A stretch of DNA of 63,837 nucleotides from Candidatus Limosilactobacillus merdavium. Lineage in GTDB: Bacteria > Bacillota > Bacilli > Lactobacillales > Lactobacillaceae. The translations under genes were made by a program, and so were the position numbers. Below the pieces are notes generated by a model. That model did no database searches, was not told the origin of the DNA, and was given only the letters and a program-made list of their open reading frames with translations. Location: positions 1 through 63,837 of the forward strand of contig JAHLFK010000058.1 in the NCBI GenBank assembly GCA_018883805.1, read 5' to 3'. Positions within the stretch are counted from its first letter, which is position 1, and every line of letters begins with the position of its first letter. Positions 38,653 through 49,700 of this stretch are shown here, in pieces.

Positions 38653-38694
38653 TAGTTGATAAGAAAAGAAAATTCAGAAAAGGGAAGTGGCAAC

Positions 38695-40248
38695 GTGGCA
38701 AAATTAAACTTGGATGCCTTTGATAAGATCATTGTTCTTGATTTCGGTAGCCAATACAATCAATTGATTACTCGACGGTTGCGTGATTTCGGTGTTTATT
38801 CTGAACTCCTTTCTCACAAGATCACCGCTGATGAAATCAAGAAAATCAACCCAAAGGGAATTATCTTCTCCGGTGGACCAAACAGTGTTTATGATGAGGA
38901 TGCCTTTAAAGTTGATCCAGAGATCTTTAAGCTCGGTATTCCAATTTTAGGTATTTGTTATGGGATGCAATTAATGTCATACGATCTTGGCGGTAAGGTT
39001 GAAAAGGCCGATAATTCCGAATATGGTCGTGCTGACATTGAAGTTTTGAAAGACGATGCTGTATTGTTCAAGGGATTACCAAAGAAGCAATTCGTTTGGA
39101 TGAGTCACGGTGATTTGGTAACCCAAGCACCTGAAGGCTTTGAAGTTGTTGCAACTAGCAAGAACTGTCCAATTTCCGCAATCGCTGATAACAAGCGGAA
39201 GTTCTACGGAATTCAATTCCACGCCGAAGTACGGAACTCTGAATATGGGTTAGACATCTTACGGCGGTTTGCCTTTGACGTTTGTGGCGCCAAGGACAAC
39301 TGGACAATGGATGACTTTATCGACCTTCAAATTGACCATATTCGTCAAGAAGTTGGCGACAAGAAGGTTATTCTCGGTCTTTCCGGTGGTGTCGATTCTA
39401 GTGTTACTGCTGTTTTGATTCACAAGGCAATCGGTGATCAATTAACTTGTATCTTTGTTGACCACGGTCTGTTACGGAAGAACGAAGCTGATCAAGTGAT
39501 GAATGCTTTGAACCGTGATCTTGGGGTTAACATCATTAAAGTTGATGCAGCTGACCGCTTCCTCGGTAAGCTTAAGGGCGTAACTGATCCTGAAACTAAG
39601 CGGAAGATTATTGGTAAGGAATTCATCGAAGTCTTCAACGAAGAAGCAAAGAAGATTCCTGACGCTGACTTCTTAGCACAAGGAACTCTTTACACCGACG
39701 TTATTGAATCTGGTACCGATACCGCACAAACAATCAAGTCTCACCATAATGTTGGTGGTTTGCCAAAGAAGCTTGGCTTTAAGTTGATTGAACCATTGCG
39801 GAAGCTCTTCAAGGATGAAACCCGTGAATTAGGTGAAAAGCTTGGTATTCCACACGAATTAGTATGGCGTCAACCATTCCCAGGTCCAGGCCTTGGAATC
39901 CGGGTAATTGGTGAAATTACTCCTGAAAAGCTTGAAATTGTTCGTGAAAGTGATGCTATTCTTCGGGAAGAAATCAAGAAGGCTGGTCTTGACGAAAAGA
40001 TTTGGCAATACTTTACTGTTCTCCCTGGCATCCGTTCAGTTGGTGTCATGGGTGATGGCCGGACATACGATTACGCCGTTGCCATTCGTGCCGTTACCTC
40101 AATTGATGGGATGACTGCTGACTTTGCTAAGATTCCATGGGAAGTTCTTCAAAAGATTTCAGTTCGGATTGTAAACGAAGTCGATCACGTTAACCGGATC
40201 CTTTACGATGTCACGAGTAAACCACCTTCGACTATCGAGTACGAATAG
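38695..40248 (+). CDS. guaA: GMP synthase (glutamine-hydrolysing); 3' end is the integration site
   Basis: This 517-aa enzyme has a class I glutamine amidotransferase domain with the nucleophile Cys in GICYGMQL and HAEV, an ATP-pyrophosphatase P-loop LSGGVDSSV, and the dimerisation domain ending KPPSTIEYE. It converts XMP to GMP. The GTG at 38695 has AAGGGAAG upstream; the ORF-track start lacks a site. The last codons (ATC GAG TAC GAA TAG) were probably supplied by the integrated element, because a diverged copy (ATT GAA TAC GAA TGA) lies 23 kb away. Confidence 0.95.
   Translation: MAKLNLDAFDKIIVLDFGSQYNQLITRRLRDFGVYSELLSHKITADEIKKINPKGIIFSGGPNSVYDEDAFKVDPEIFKLGIPILGICYGMQLMSYDLGGKVEKADNSEYGRADIEVLKDDAVLFKGLPKKQFVWMSHGDLVTQAPEGFEVVATSKNCPISAIADNKRKFYGIQFHAEVRNSEYGLDILRRFAFDVCGAKDNWTMDDFIDLQIDHIRQEVGDKKVILGLSGGVDSSVTAVLIHKAIGDQLTCIFVDHGLLRKNEADQVMNALNRDLGVNIIKVDAADRFLGKLKGVTDPETKRKIIGKEFIEVFNEEAKKIPDADFLAQGTLYTDVIESGTDTAQTIKSHHNVGGLPKKLGFKLIEPLRKLFKDETRELGEKLGIPHELVWRQPFPGPGLGIRVIGEITPEKLEIVRESDAILREEIKKAGLDEKIWQYFTVLPGIRSVGVMGDGRTYDYAVAIRAVTSIDGMTADFAKIPWEVLQKISVRIVNEVDHVNRILYDVTSKPPSTIEYE
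40234..40248 (+). other. attL-like sequence (guaA terminal codons)
   Basis: ATCGAGTACGAATAG matches ATTGAATACGAATGA at 63210 in 11 of 15 positions, including an exact TACGAAT core. Both encode IEYE-stop. Confidence 0.65.
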
Positions 40249-40336
40249 AATTGTAATGTAACTTAGAGTTGGAACCGCGATATAACAGCATTTTGGCAGT
40301 CTGAAAACTAGACCAACTCATTAAAAATAACATGTT

Positions 40337-40357
40337 TGTTTGCCAAAATGTTTGCCA
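40337..40357 (+). repeat. Left arm-type repeat pair (TGTTTGCCA x2)
   Basis: Two TGTTTGCCA copies start 12 bases apart. The same pair with the same spacing occurs at the right end after the integrase, which suggests integrase or excisionase arm sites. Confidence 0.65.
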
Positions 40358-40362
40358 CGTGG

Positions 40363-40394
40363 GAAGCATCCAGTGTAAAAGCTGGGTGCTTTTT
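40363..40394 (+). terminator. Terminator inside the left end, after guaA
   Basis: AGCATCCAG / CTGGGTGCT with a following TTTTT. It probably ends guaA transcription in place of the displaced native terminator. Confidence 0.75.
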
Positions 40395-40421
40395 ATAATA
40401 AGAAATTTTTAACAATAAGTC

Positions 40422-40757
40422 TTAATCCTTTCCATGATGGTTAAACATTTGATTAAAAGTAAAAATGTCCCATAATGTATCTGATACTTCATGGTCTTCT
40501 TGTCCTTCATGAGTATTTACTGGTGGTAAGCCTTGTTTTGCTCTGTTCTTGTTGACTTCACGTAAATTGTGGTTATCAATATCCATACCAGTTACCCACA
40601 TTACGATCCACCATAAGACACAATAAAGTAGAAAAGCTTCAACAATCCATGAGATAAATTCCCATAATCCTAACCATGTAATGATAATTATTGCAATAAC
40701 TGTGGTAATCAGCCAACGACGATGCATGATCTTCTTTCTTTGGTTATTATCAATCAT
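40422..40757 (-). CDS. Small membrane protein of unknown function
   Basis: This 111-aa protein has a basic N-terminus, two hydrophobic segments (about residues 15-55), and a soluble tail ending in an acidic stretch and DTLWDIFTFNQMF. AGGAAG lies 8 bases before the ATG at 40757. It is the first gene at the left end of the element and points outward toward guaA. I do not recognise a family. Confidence 0.6.
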   Translation of the reverse strand: MIDNNQRKKIMHRRWLITTVIAIIIITWLGLWEFISWIVEAFLLYCVLWWIVMWVTGMDIDNHNLREVNKNRAKQGLPPVNTHEGQEDHEVSDTLWDIFTFNQMFNHHGKD

Positions 40758-40884
40758 CAGCACCACTTCCTTTATCTGCTTCTATATATGACTTTAATTA
40801 AATTGTATCATTATTAGTATCGTAATAATGTAATTCTGTTTTTAGAATTAAGTATATTTAACGCGTGGTGCTAGTGAAATTTTT

Positions 40885-41055
40885 CTAAGCAATATTAGAT
40901 GCCAGAAACGCTACTTCCAACCGTTATTGAAAGACTGTTAAAATTTGCGCACGATTATTTTTGGCATTATAATATTTCAATAAGGAAAAGTCTGTTTCAA
41001 TCGTTCGGCAAATTGCTTTTAGTATGTGTGAGTTATGTTCTTTCGTTCCAGCCAT
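40885..41055 (-). pseudogene. Transposase relic (IS982/IS5-like C-terminus)
   Basis: On the minus strand a frame reads MAGTKEHNSHILKAICRTIE, then TDFSLLKYYN and RAQILTVFQ, then an in-frame stop and RLEVAFLASNIA. The R-x-IET-x-FS-x-L ... F-x-x-RLE-x-x-LA-x-NI pattern is that of DDE transposase C-termini of this type. It is a decayed fragment, and the ORF track shows only a spurious frame on the other strand. Confidence 0.4.
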
Positions 41056-41820
41056 GTTTTGGTAAAATGGGGTTTCCAAAGTGTTTGAGCTTCTATCATA
41101 TGCTCTTTTTCAATAAATTCCATTCAATTACAGAAATTTGACACAATAATGGTACATTAGAATTAGGTAGGTGTGTTAGGTTACTAAGAGAATGGGTGCT
41201 GTATCGTTGCCATGATGGAATTTAAGAATAATTTAAATATTGTGCCGTTGTGCTTTTATAGATAAATACTAGCTGAGAAAGTGCAGAGGGTGAATATAGT
41301 CACCATAGCTTACTGTTTAGTAGTATTGATAATACACTTGTATTGTTCAATAACATTTGATAAGGAATATAATCATCGATTTAAGATCAAGTGTAGTCAT
41401 AGCTAAGACTACGTTACTAAATTTTTGGGTTTTCAACGAGTTAAAAAGATATCTTAGTTTGCATCGGCTTTATTCTTAATATTGGCACTATTGGGATCAA
41501 TCAATATATGGTTTGAATTTCATTGCTATCCCTACTTCTATAAGTTTAGTTTTAAGTGGTTTATTACTATTTGATGAGTCAATTGCTTTATAAACTTGTA
41601 GACAGGAATTATTCAAACTAAAAGTGTTTTGGTGACCCTATATTTCCTTTATTCAGATTATATTAATAAATGGTATTTTAGGGTATAATAAAGTATGATT
41701 CTTGTCAGAGTAAAGCTATTTTTGTACCTACTTTATAGGTTCAATATGGTGTAAGGAGCGTATTGTATTCTGGTCATAAGTACTTTAGTGCTTTAACAAA
41801 ACAATTAGTTTGATTAACGT
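41056..41820. other. Intergenic region with decayed fragments
   Basis: No intact gene is seen over about 750 bases of AT-rich DNA. Near 41465-41605 one plus-strand frame gives FASALFLILALLG and another gives NFIAIPTSISLVLSGLLLFD, which looks like a frameshifted membrane-protein remnant. Candidate -10 boxes (TATAAT near 41682, TATGGT at 41745 with TTGTAC at 41722) may belong to the BREX promoter. Confidence 0.4.
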
Positions 41821-41823
41821 ATT

Positions 41824-41877
41824 AGTTCTCAGGTATAGATACGCGTGATAATCGTGTAAGGTGCCTGAGGACTTTTT
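41824..41877 (+). promoter_or_regulatory. Terminator-like hairpin in the BREX leader (attenuator or operator)
   Basis: AGTTCTCAGG and CCTGAGGACT form a 10-bp stem with inner TACGCG/CGTGTA and are followed by TTTTT. It ends only about 16 bases before the brxA ribosome-binding site, leaving no room for a promoter after it. Either transcripts from upstream must read through it, or the repeat is an operator overlapping a TTGATT-18-TATAGA promoter. Confidence 0.55.
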
Positions 41878-41906
41878 AATTTAAATAATAATTGAGGAGA
41901 AATAAT

Positions 41907-42506
41907 ATGACACAAAATTACAATGCAGGAATAACCTCATATGCGTTGTGGTTCAGTGAATTTAAATTATGTGTTTCTATGTATCAAGAAGGTAACACAC
42001 TTGATGATATTAAACAGGCTAGCGATAATAATAATGTCTTAGAAATGCCATCACGTGATCGTGCTAAACGAGCATCACGAAATTTAACTAAACGTTTAAA
42101 GATCCTACCTGAAAATATAATTAATCAGTTTGAATTTTTGGATGTCAACAATCAAAAACTAGTAGCTTTGTTATCGATGATGTTAACTAATCGATTACTA
42201 AATGAGTTTGTGTATGAGGTTTATCGCAATGAAATTATTTTAGGAGACAGGGTTCTGGAAGAACGTGAAATGATTGAGTTCATAACTAGAAAACAAATGG
42301 AAAGTGAACAAATTGCTAAGTGGACAGATGAAACATCCAAAAGGGTTCGAGGTAGCTTAAAAACCATTTTACGTGATGCGGGGTTGTTAAAACGTGAAAA
42401 GAATATTGATATTGTCCTTCAACCATTTATTGATATTCACCTAGCTAAATTAATGAAGCAAGACCACTTAAATAAGGAGTTAACCGCATTAGGAGGGCAA
42501 AACTGA
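41907..42506 (+). CDS. brxA: BrxA (DUF1819), BREX inner protein
   Basis: This 199-aa protein fits the BrxA family in length, gene order and the SYALWFSEFKLCVSMYQEG start. BrxA is a small DNA-binding-type protein needed for BREX phage defence. GAGGAG lies 7 bases before the ATG at 41907, which is preferred to the TTG used by the ORF track. The stop overlaps the brxB start by one base, so the genes are translationally coupled. Confidence 0.85.
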   Translation: MTQNYNAGITSYALWFSEFKLCVSMYQEGNTLDDIKQASDNNNVLEMPSRDRAKRASRNLTKRLKILPENIINQFEFLDVNNQKLVALLSMMLTNRLLNEFVYEVYRNEIILGDRVLEEREMIEFITRKQMESEQIAKWTDETSKRVRGSLKTILRDAGLLKREKNIDIVLQPFIDIHLAKLMKQDHLNKELTALGGQN

Positions 42507-43096
42507 TGTATAAAGAGGAGCAAGTACATTTTGAAAAATTGATACAGAAAATTCAGAAACCTGATTTTCAACGTAATCAAGGGTTATCAAATGAAGTTGG
42601 GTATTATATTTACCCATATAATGTTGCAGATACACCTAGGGTGCGTGCAAATTTAGATGATCTTACTAAGTCTGAAACAGCAATGAAAATTAACCTAAAA
42701 GTATTTGATTTGTATGACATTATGCTGGATAGCATTCATAAATTAAAAGGGATAGCAGATGATGATCCATTTCGGATTTTAGCTGAAATGGAAAAGCAAA
42801 GTGGGATCGATCAAGTAGCTCAGCAAATTAATAACTTGATGCGAATGGATGAAAACCATAATGATGTTGTTAGGTATGTCCAGGATCACATTGATGATCA
42901 GCATTGTGTGATTTTCATAACTGGTGTTGGGAAGGTTTACCCGCTGATTAGAGCGCACAAAGTGTTAAATACAATGCATCAAGTGTTGGATAAAAATCCA
43001 GTTGTGATGTTTTATCCCGGTAAGTATAGTGAACAAAATTTACAAATTTTTGGTGAAGCTAACGACCAAAATTATTATCGTGCATTTTCAATTTAG
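42506..43096 (+). CDS. brxB: BrxB (DUF1788)
   Basis: This 196-aa protein has the family pattern CVIFITGVGKVYPLIRAHKV, VVMFYPGKY and the C-terminal YYRAFSI. BrxB is required for BREX but its biochemistry is not defined. A GGAGGG site precedes the ATG, which overlaps the brxA stop. Confidence 0.9.
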   Translation: MYKEEQVHFEKLIQKIQKPDFQRNQGLSNEVGYYIYPYNVADTPRVRANLDDLTKSETAMKINLKVFDLYDIMLDSIHKLKGIADDDPFRILAEMEKQSGIDQVAQQINNLMRMDENHNDVVRYVQDHIDDQHCVIFITGVGKVYPLIRAHKVLNTMHQVLDKNPVVMFYPGKYSEQNLQIFGEANDQNYYRAFSI

Positions 43097-43120
43097 TAAT
43101 TAATAATTTAGGAGAAAACA

Positions 43121-46100
43121 ATGATTATTAAAGATATTTTTGCAAAAGACATTAATCGAAATATTCGTGGGGTCATTAAGATTGGCCAAGAAGCTGAAAC
43201 CATAAAAAAACAAGAGCTCGAAGAATACGTGGTAACTGATGAACTTCAGTCTCACTTTAAAAGATTCTTTTCAGCTTATGTTAATAGTATTAATCGGCCA
43301 ACTGATGCAACTGGTGTTTGGATTAGCGGTTTCTTTGGATCCGGTAAATCTCATTTCCTTAAGATCTTGTCTTACCTACTAGACAATTCTATGGTGGCTG
43401 GGAAGCGGCCAATTGATTATTTCAGGGATGATAGCAAAATTAAGGATCCAGACACTATCCAGCTAATTGAACAATCAGAACAAGTTCCGACCGATGTTGT
43501 CTTATTTAACATTGATGCTAAAGCGGATGCTAATGCAGCAGCAGATAAGTCGGCTATTCTCACTGTTTTTCTTCGAGTCTTTAATGAAAAACTAGGATAT
43601 GATTCTAATCCATCTGTGGCTAATCTAGAACGTTGGCTAGATGATCATGGTCAGTATCAGGCGTTTAAGGACGCCTTTTACAAAGCTTCTGGCAGTCACT
43701 GGGTTGATGTTCGTAATAGTTTTAGTTTTATCAAAAATAGTGTTAAAGAAGCCTTAGTGCAATCCGGATCGATGACTGAAGGTAATGCTGCCGATTATTT
43801 ATCTAACATGGGAAACTTCACGATTAATCCTGAAGAGTTTGCGGGAATGGTTAAGAAGTACCTTGATAAGAAGGGCAATAATCATCATATTATCTTTTTG
43901 GCCGATGAAGTAGGACAGTTCATCGGCGATAATGGGGACCGGATGTTAAACCTACAAACCATTGTCGAACAACTTCAAACACAATGTGCTGGTCAAGCAT
44001 GGGTTGTAGTAACTTCCCAGCAACAAATTGATGAGGTTACTGCTAACTTTACTAATCAAAAGCGTGAAGACCTTTCAAAGATTCAGGGACGTTTTAATAC
44101 AATGATTAACATGTCATCCGCTAATGCCAATGAAGTTATTCAGAAACGATTATTAACTAAGAAGCCAACGGCAAGTGATCAGTTAGCAGCTATTTTTGAA
44201 GAAAATCATTACAACATTAATAATAAGATTAATTTTAGTGATCAGGTCAGTCGTAAGAAATATGCAGACGATAATGACTTTATTACGAATTATCCGTTCA
44301 TTCCCTATCAGTTTGACCTTCTTAAGGATGTATTAGGAGCAGTCAGAAAACATGGGGCAGAAGGTAAGCATATGTCAGATGGCGAGCGTTCTTTGCTTGC
44401 TACTTTTCAGGCAGCAACAGTTACCTATGAAGATGATAAAGTTGGTCGCTTAGTGCCCTTTTCTGCTTTTTTTAGGGGAATGTATGAATTCTTAAGTCAT
44501 GATCATCAAGTAGTATTTACCAATGCTGAGGGTAACGATGCCGTTTGCCCAAATGGTAATCATGATACTTTAGCTATGCAAGTTCTTGAAGTTCTGTTCA
44601 TGGTTAAATATCTTGATAATTTCCCCGCAACATTAGAAAATATTACCACGTTATTGATTGATGGGATTTTTACTGATCGTGAAGACCTAACGTCTAAGGT
44701 AAAAAAGGCATTGGAACTTTTGATTTCTCAAAAATACGTTCAGTTGAATGTCGAAACATATGAATTTTTAACTGATAAAGAACAGGATGTCAACGAAGCA
44801 ATTAATAGTTACGAAGTTGATGATACCTACATCATTAATAAGATTGGTGGATATCTAATTGGTGACAAGTACCTGAGTGATCGTTATGTGCCAAAGCATA
44901 TGGGTAACCAATATGTATTTAACTTTAATATTTATATTGATGGATCGGCATACGGGAGATCTAATAACAATCAAAGTTTACGGATCGTTACGCCGTTAAA
45001 CCCAGCTGGCGAAGAGCAATATCGAATGACTGCTCAGAGTGGTAGTACGGTGGTTCTTGTTCTGCCAGACAACAACAGTTACATCTCTAATTTCCGCCGT
45101 GTTGGACAAATTGAACAATACATTCAAAAGTCTGCCGGAAACCTTGATAATCAAGAAGGTGCTATCCGTTTAGGTAAAATGGATGAGCGAAAGAAACTGG
45201 AGAAAGCTGCTGATGAAGCCCTTTTAAATGATTTAAACAATTCCACAATCTACGTCATAAATGACGTTCTGGATGATAATACTGATATTACAAGCAGGTT
45301 AAATGATGCTTATCAAGAAGTTATTGATTCTAGTTACCGCAACTTGAGTTATCTGACTGCAATTAAAGATGAAAAAGACGTACTTCACCTGTTAAAAGGT
45401 ACCGGTGAAGAGGCAAATACGATAATTGATGACAATCAACAAGCGGTTCAGGCAGTGATTGATTACCTGATGATGAAAACTAATCAGGGGATGCAAGCAC
45501 TGTCGATGGAAAACATCCGTGATCACTTTAATGACATTCCGTTTGGCTATAATGACGAAGATATTGCTTGGTTGGTAGCAAAGGCATTTAAAGACGGCAA
45601 GGTTAAATTAGCATTTAATAATGCTCCAATTTCTATTGGCGATGCGGTTAATAATGCTCAATTAATTACTAGCTACTTAACGAAAAAACAGCAAGTAAGA
45701 AAGTTGACCTTGCAAATTGTCCGGGAAGTTTCAGAAAAACAGAGGAAAGCTGCACGTAATTTTGTGAGGGATATTTTACACAAGCGTAGCATTCTTGCCG
45801 ATAATAATTCGACTGAGCAGTTGGCAGCTAAAATTGTTACCACTACTGAAGAAAAAATCAATGAACTAAATGACTTCGATGCCTTCCCTCAGGGCCCAGG
45901 AAAAGCCTTAATCGATCAAGGAGTAGAATTGTTAAATCCAATCGCTAATTCAGGCAATAATAGTGAACGAACATATGGCTTGATTGATAAACACCTAGAT
46001 GAGTTAGAAGATTGGTTAGAAGACATGGATGATAATGGTATCTCTGATTTTTATCATTCTGATACTCAGAAATCGGTTTGGCGGAGATCGTTGGACTACA

Positions 46101-46786
46101 TGGATAGATATAACCTAGCAAAGGGATTTATTGATTCTGATAATGCTGTTCATAAAACTGCACAAACCATTAAGGAAAGCCTTAAGAAGCAAAATATTAG
46201 TCGGGTCATTCCTCAACTAGAAGCCTTGAATCAGGATTTTGCTACCCAATTTAATGATTTAGTTGATGAGTTGTATCGTCAATACCAGGACAAGAGTGAA
46301 AATTACTTGCAATTACTGGAACAACGCTTAGCAGACGCTAATTTCCCAGAGCAAACTGCTAACAAACTTCAGCAGCGGATTCAGGATACAATTTCAAGAG
46401 ATAACCAAATTGCTGAGCAAAAGAGTAATGATGGCAAGTACACCGAATTAAATGATCAAATCCAGTTGCTGAGACGAGATGCGGACAAATTACAACGGGA
46501 AATTGACGAAACTAGTCAACAAATTGCTCGAGATTTACGCCGTAAGCAAGAATTGGCAGAACAAGCAACGGAATATGATTCTAATGAGCGGCCTCATCCG
46601 GTTAAAAGTATCCCCCATGAAGTAGTTCATACTAAACGGGTAAAGACAATTAAGATTAGTGAGCTTGAAGGACAAGCATGGCGAATTACTAGTGATAGTG
46701 ATTTGGATAGCTATATTAACCAGTTAAAGCAGTCCTTACAACGTGAAATAGATTCAAATGATATTGTGAATGTTGATTTTAAGTAG
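43121..46786 (+). CDS. brxC: BrxC, large ATPase of BREX
   Basis: This 1221-aa protein has an N-terminal P-loop GFFGSGKSH at about residues 70-78, Walker B-like HIIFLADEVGQF, and a long C-terminal part with coiled coil (about residues 1090-1160). BrxC is an essential AAA-type ATPase of BREX that is thought to assemble with PglX, PglZ and BrxB. Length is normal. GGAGAAA precedes the ATG. Nine bases separate its stop from the pglX start. Confidence 0.93.
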   Translation: MIIKDIFAKDINRNIRGVIKIGQEAETIKKQELEEYVVTDELQSHFKRFFSAYVNSINRPTDATGVWISGFFGSGKSHFLKILSYLLDNSMVAGKRPIDYFRDDSKIKDPDTIQLIEQSEQVPTDVVLFNIDAKADANAAADKSAILTVFLRVFNEKLGYDSNPSVANLERWLDDHGQYQAFKDAFYKASGSHWVDVRNSFSFIKNSVKEALVQSGSMTEGNAADYLSNMGNFTINPEEFAGMVKKYLDKKGNNHHIIFLADEVGQFIGDNGDRMLNLQTIVEQLQTQCAGQAWVVVTSQQQIDEVTANFTNQKREDLSKIQGRFNTMINMSSANANEVIQKRLLTKKPTASDQLAAIFEENHYNINNKINFSDQVSRKKYADDNDFITNYPFIPYQFDLLKDVLGAVRKHGAEGKHMSDGERSLLATFQAATVTYEDDKVGRLVPFSAFFRGMYEFLSHDHQVVFTNAEGNDAVCPNGNHDTLAMQVLEVLFMVKYLDNFPATLENITTLLIDGIFTDREDLTSKVKKALELLISQKYVQLNVETYEFLTDKEQDVNEAINSYEVDDTYIINKIGGYLIGDKYLSDRYVPKHMGNQYVFNFNIYIDGSAYGRSNNNQSLRIVTPLNPAGEEQYRMTAQSGSTVVLVLPDNNSYISNFRRVGQIEQYIQKSAGNLDNQEGAIRLGKMDERKKLEKAADEALLNDLNNSTIYVINDVLDDNTDITSRLNDAYQEVIDSSYRNLSYLTAIKDEKDVLHLLKGTGEEANTIIDDNQQAVQAVIDYLMMKTNQGMQALSMENIRDHFNDIPFGYNDEDIAWLVAKAFKDGKVKLAFNNAPISIGDAVNNAQLITSYLTKKQQVRKLTLQIVREVSEKQRKAARNFVRDILHKRSILADNNSTEQLAAKIVTTTEEKINELNDFDAFPQGPGKALIDQGVELLNPIANSGNNSERTYGLIDKHLDELEDWLEDMDDNGISDFYHSDTQKSVWRRSLDYMDRYNLAKGFIDSDNAVHKTAQTIKESLKKQNISRVIPQLEALNQDFATQFNDLVDELYRQYQDKSENYLQLLEQRLADANFPEQTANKLQQRIQDTISRDNQIAEQKSNDGKYTELNDQIQLLRRDADKLQREIDETSQQIARDLRRKQELAEQATEYDSNERPHPVKSIPHEVVHTKRVKTIKISELEGQAWRITSDSDLDSYINQLKQSLQREIDSNDIVNVDFK

Positions 46787-46794
46787 GTTTGAAA

Positions 46795-49700
46795 ATGGAT
46801 AAGACAAAAATAAAGAATTTTGCTGTTAATGCACGTAAAGAATTAATAGATAGAGTTCGGCAACGATTGGCAAACTTTGGGATTGATAAAGCAGGAATAG
46901 CTGATGAGCTACCAATTTCCACCACAGCTGTTAAGTACTATACTAATGAACACTTCCCACTAAAAGGGAGGGCAATTGGTTGGCGTAAACAAATAGTTAG
47001 TCGACTTAATCAGGATACCAATCAGAAATGGGACGAAAAACTGAATCAGTTTATTGATGAGGTTGCTTATACCTGGTTTAACCGGATTATTGCCATCCGT
47101 TTTATGGAGGTAAATGATTACCTACCTAGTAGAACACGGGTTCTTTCAAGTGAAGAGGGCCGAGTTGAACCTGATATGTTAAACCATGCTTTGGAAATTG
47201 AGGATGACCTGGGCGGATATAGCGATGAAGAACGGGTCCAAATAACGGATGCTTTGACAAGTCGTAAGCCTGCACAATTGGATAAAATATTTGGCATGTT
47301 ATTCATCAAACAAACAGATGAATTATCAAATCTACTACCAGGATTGTTTGAAAAGACTTCTGATTATATGAAGCTTTTGTTTGTACCTAATTACAGTAAT
47401 GGAGTTATTAAACAGCTGATTGATGAGATTCCAGAAGAAGACTTTGATGTATCAAAGTCTGGCCAGGTGTCCATTATTGGCTGGTTATACCAATACTATA
47501 TTTCTGAATTGCATGATCAGGTCGTTAATATTACAGGGAAAAAAGCAGTAAAAAAAGCCGATATTCCTGCAGCTACTCAGTTATTTACAACAGACTGGGT
47601 AGTCAAATACATGGTTGATAATTCCCTTGGTAAATACTATTTAGAACGTCATCCCCAAAGTAGTATTAAAGATGATCTTAAATACTTATTGCCCGCAAAA
47701 ATGGAATTGGTGCAGAATGGCAAGCAGCTTATTGAATACAAGTTTCTGGATAATGCCATGGGTTCAGGCCATGTTTTAATATATGCCTTTGACGTGTTTA
47801 TGAAGATGTATCAAGAGGAGGGATACTCCTCTCGTGAGGCGGTCCTTCTTATTCTTGAGAATAATCTGTATGGCTTTGAAATTGACAAGCGAGCTTACCA
47901 GCTGGCCTATTTTGCTGTAATGATGAAAGCCCGGCAGTATGACCGACGAATATTTAAGAGAGATATTCATCTCAATCTATACCTCTTTAAGGATTTAGTA
48001 TTGCCGAGTGCATTTTATGATAGGTTGCCACAACAGATTGCTGACGAATTAAAAGAAACTATGGCGGATTTTTCTAATGCAACTGAATATGGGGCAATTA
48101 TGCAGATTAACAGTCATCATGATTGGGATAAATTAATGGCAACAGTAAACTCAATTGAGCCGGTTGAAGACTTGGATATTGATGGTATTAATAGGGCCAA
48201 GGATAATGCCTTACAAGCGCTTAATTTGATGAAGTTACTGACTTCTAAGTATGAAGTAGTAGTAACGAATCCACCATATCTAAACAAATTTGATAAAACA
48301 CTTAAGAAGTATCTAAATAATCATTATCATGATTATTCTAAGGATCTATTTGCAGTATTCGTATACCATAATCAAGAATTATTATCTAATAATGGGTATG
48401 CTGGCTTTATGACACCGTTTGTATGGATGTTTATTAAGACATATGAGCCCCTTAGAAGGATAATTATCAATCATGTTAAGATAGATAGCTTGATCCAAAT
48501 GGAGTATTCCGCGTATGAAGAAGCTACAGTTCCAATTGATAGCTTTGTTCTAAAGAAAACACATGAAGATACTATCGGCACCTACATTCGTTTGTCCAAT
48601 TTTAAAGGAGGAATGGATGCACAAAGAGACAAAGTTATTAAAGCTATTGATAATCCTAACAGTGATTATCTATACCATACTGATCAGGACAACTTTAATA
48701 AAATCCCTGGTTCTCCCATAGCTTATTGGGCTCCTCAAGCATTAATTAATGACTTTGAAAAGGGTAAACCATTAGGACAACTTGTTGATGCTAAACAAGG
48801 ACTGGCAACTGCAGACAATAAACGCTTCTTACGTTATTGGTATGAAGTCGATTTTAATAATATCTACTTTGATGCCCATAATACTAATGAAGCGAAGCAA
48901 TCTGGTAAAAAGTGGTTCCCATATAATAAGGGCGGCTCTTATCGTAAATGGTATGGAAACTATGACTATGTGGTAAATTGGCAGAATGATGGCTATGAGA
49001 TCAAGCACTTTACCGATTCAAGGGGAAAGGTACGGTCCAGACCACAAAATACCGAGTACTACTTTAAGGAAGCAGTTACATGGTCGGATGTAAATAGTGG
49101 ACGTTTCTCATTAAGGTACCGTGAATCAGGAAGCATTCATGATGTTAAGGGCATGTCGGCTTTTAGTGAAGATCATGATAAACTTTTATATTTACTGGGA
49201 CTGCTTAATACAAAAATTGGTAATTATGTTTTTAAGATGATCAACCCGACGATCAGCTTGCAAATCGGTAACTTTGTGGTTTTCCCTGTGTTAAATTCTT
49301 CCAGGGAAATTACATCTAAGGTATCTAACAACATATTAATGGAGAAGCAGGATTGGAATAATTATGAAGAAGCATGGGGATTCAATAGTAATCCATTAAT
49401 TGGGCTGTCAACAACATTACAAGAAAGTTATAAGCAATTTGTGAGTGATTTAAACGATAAAAGACGTCAGGTTAAGTCGAATGAGACTGACCTCAATCGT
49501 TTTTTTATCAAACTATACGGTCTAAGTAATGAATTAGATGCATCCGTTGAAGACACCAGTTTATCGATGGAAAATCCTCAAGATGATAATCATCGTGAAT
49601 TGACGGTAAAGAGGTTACTGTCCTATTTTATTGGCTGCGTATTTGGACGTTACTCTTTAGATAAACCGGGATTAGTGTATGCAGGCGGTGACTGGAATGG

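Noticed and set aside
38598-38694. Purine riboswitch upstream of guaA
   Set aside because: The gap is under 100 bases, with a promoter placed too close to the start to allow the aptamer; no conserved loops are seen.
40899-41141. 80-aa plus-strand ORF
   Set aside because: It lies opposite a minus-strand transposase-like relic and has no RBS or family features.
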